Of a DNA stretch of 6,451 nt, positions 5,209 through 6,451 are shown piece by piece; the first letter of the stretch is position 1; the number at the start of each line of letters is the position of its first letter. The DNA is from JAQGMJ01 sp036271855 (lineage in GTDB: Bacteria; Pseudomonadota; Gammaproteobacteria; Burkholderiales; JAEUOS01). The DNA lies in NCBI GenBank assembly GCA_036271855.1, contig DATAZV010000530.1, positions 1-6,451 on the forward strand, written 5' to 3'. Under the pieces are notes generated by a model. The model had not been told where the DNA came from. It saw only the letters and a list, made by a program, of their open reading frames with translations, and searched no databases. A program made the translations under genes and the position numbers.

Positions 5209-6451
5209 TGAACGCCAACAACACCCTGCAGTTCGGCCTATACCTGGCCGTGCTGCTTCTCCTGGTCAAACCGCTCGGCGCCTACATGGCCGCCGTCTAT
5301 GAAGGCCGCGCCGCCCGCGCGCAGCGCATCCTTGGGCCGATGGAGCGCGCCATCTACCGCGTCTGCGGCATCAAGGCCGATGAAGACATGAACTGGCGCA
5401 GCTACGCCGTCGCCTTCATGCTGTTCAACCTGCTGGGCGCGCTCGCCGTCTACGCGCTGCAGCGCCTGCAGGGCGCGCTGCCCTTCAATCCGCAGAACAT
5501 GGCCGCGGTCTCGCCCGACTCTTCGTTCAACACCGCCGTCAGCTTCGCCACCAATACCAACTGGCAGGGCTATGGCGGCGAGTCCACCATGAGTTATCTC
5601 ACGCAGATGCTCGGCCTCACCGTGCAGAATTTTCTTTCCGCTGCGGTGGGCATGGCGGTGCTGATGGCGCTGATCCGCGGCTTCAGCCGCCGCCAGGTCA
5701 GCGGCATCGGCAACTTCTGGGTCGATACCGTGCGCGGCACGCTGTACATCCTGCTGCCCTTGTCACTGCTGCTGGCGCTCGCGCTGGTGTCACAAGGCGT
5801 GGTGCAGACTTTCAAACCCTATCAGACCGTGCCGCTGATCGAAAAGGTCAGCTACGACGACCCGGTGAAAAATGCCGACGGCTCGCCGAAGATGGACGCG
5901 CAAAACAAACCTGTCACGCAGAAGGTGGAAGTGAAGGAGCAGACCATCGCCGTCGGCCCGGCAGCCTCGCAAGTGGCGATCAAGCAGCTCGGCACCAACG
6001 GCGGCGGCTTTTTCAACGTCAACTCCGCACATCCGCTGGAAAACCCGACGCCGCTTTCCAACTTCCTCGAAATGCTGGCGATCCTGCTGATCCCCGCCTC
6101 GCTTTGCTACACCTTCGGCAAGATGGTCGGCGATACCCGCCAGGGTTGGGCCGTGCTGGCGGCAATGACCGCGATATTCGTCGTCCTCACCACCGTCACC
6201 ATCAGCGCCGAACAGTCCGGCAACCCGAAACTGTCCGCGCTCGGCGTCGACCAAGCGACTTCGCTGGCGCAGCCCGGAGGCAACATGGAAGGCAAGGAAA
6301 CGCGCTTCGGCATCGTCAACTCCGCCCTCTGGTCCACCGCCACCACCTCGGCTTCCAACGGCTCGGTCAACGCCATGCATGACTCCTTCACCCCCCTGGG
6401 CGGCATGCTGCCGATGTGGCTGATCCAGCTCGGCGAAGTGGTGTTCGGCGG
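5208..6451 (+). CDS. kdpA: KdpA, potassium-translocating subunit of the Kdp ATPase (N-terminal 414 residues; runs off the window)
   Basis: KdpA is the channel-like inner-membrane subunit (superfamily of K+ transporters, related to Trk/Ktr) that selects K+ and passes it on, driven by the P-type ATPase KdpB. It is open to the window end; full family length is about 560-600. Seen: PLGAYMA near the N-terminus, the first selectivity-filter loop FATNTNWQGYGGE (113-125), GLTVQNFLSAA (136-146), the second filter loop LGTNGGGFFNVNSAHPLENP (261-280), and the third pore region NGSVNAMHDSFTPLGGMLP (384-402) with QLGEVVFG at the edge. The fourth repeat lies outside. The start ATG at 5208 overlaps the kdpF stop and has GGAG at 5196-5199. 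Compared with E. coli as I recall it, the loop before the second filter (about 210-249) is roughly 30 residues longer and charged. No frameshift or stop interrupts it. kdpB, kdpC and probably kdpDE should follow. Confidence 0.97.
   Translation, partial: MNANNTLQFGLYLAVLLLLVKPLGAYMAAVYEGRAARAQRILGPMERAIYRVCGIKADEDMNWRSYAVAFMLFNLLGALAVYALQRLQGALPFNPQNMAAVSPDSSFNTAVSFATNTNWQGYGGESTMSYLTQMLGLTVQNFLSAAVGMAVLMALIRGFSRRQVSGIGNFWVDTVRGTLYILLPLSLLLALALVSQGVVQTFKPYQTVPLIEKVSYDDPVKNADGSPKMDAQNKPVTQKVEVKEQTIAVGPAASQVAIKQLGTNGGGFFNVNSAHPLENPTPLSNFLEMLAILLIPASLCYTFGKMVGDTRQGWAVLAAMTAIFVVLTTVTISAEQSGNPKLSALGVDQATSLAQPGGNMEGKETRFGIVNSALWSTATTSASNGSVNAMHDSFTPLGGMLPMWLIQLGEVVFG

Noticed and set aside
5790..6380. 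Open - strand frame of 196 codons opposite kdpA
   Set aside because: kdpA is unmistakable on the + strand through this whole stretch, and the antisense frame has only shadow composition.

Overview
The window looks like chromosomal DNA from a GC-rich proteobacterium, most likely a betaproteobacterium. I infer this from the strong G/C third-position bias, the gene families present (class II ribonucleotide reductase, FMN azoreductase next to a LysR regulator, Kdp potassium pump) and the general look of the proteins. Lineage cannot be fixed from this sequence alone. I see no rRNA, tRNA, CRISPR array, insertion sequence or phage gene. Eight protein genes cover nearly everything, and no gene-free gap exceeds about 205 bases.

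Layout. (1) Positions 1-1514, + strand: the C-terminal 503 residues of an adenosylcobalamin-dependent ribonucleotide reductase (nrdJ), whose start lies outside the window. Its tail holds an internally duplicated domain and a cysteine-rich zinc-ribbon-like end. A strong terminator follows. (2) 1608-2330, - strand: a DUF1275/YoaK-type membrane protein, convergent with nrdJ. (3) 2534-3112, + strand: an exported PEBP (YbhB/YbcL-type) protein. (4) 3217-3816, - strand: FMN-dependent NADH-azoreductase azoR, convergent with the PEBP gene across two interlocked hairpins that face opposite ways. (5) 3951-4880, + strand: a LysR-type regulator, divergent from azoR, with a palindromic LysR-box-like site just before its start. 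(6) 5015-6451, + strand: the beginning of a kdp potassium-pump operon. It comprises a 35-residue single-span membrane ORF that is usually not annotated, then kdpF (29 residues), then the first 414 residues of kdpA. These are chained by ATGA stop/start overlaps.

How the parts work together. The lysR/azoR pair is a classic divergent regulator-target unit. The kdp region has the expected control layout: a direct repeat TTTATA-N5-TTTACA resembling a KdpE response-regulator box, a poor -35 region and a good -10 about 43 bases further on. This predicts activation by KdpDE under potassium limitation. The genes for KdpB, KdpC, KdpD and KdpE would be expected beyond the right edge. The most interesting items are the small ORF ahead of kdpF and the compact lysR-kdp intergenic region, where terminator, activator box and a second dyad are packed together.
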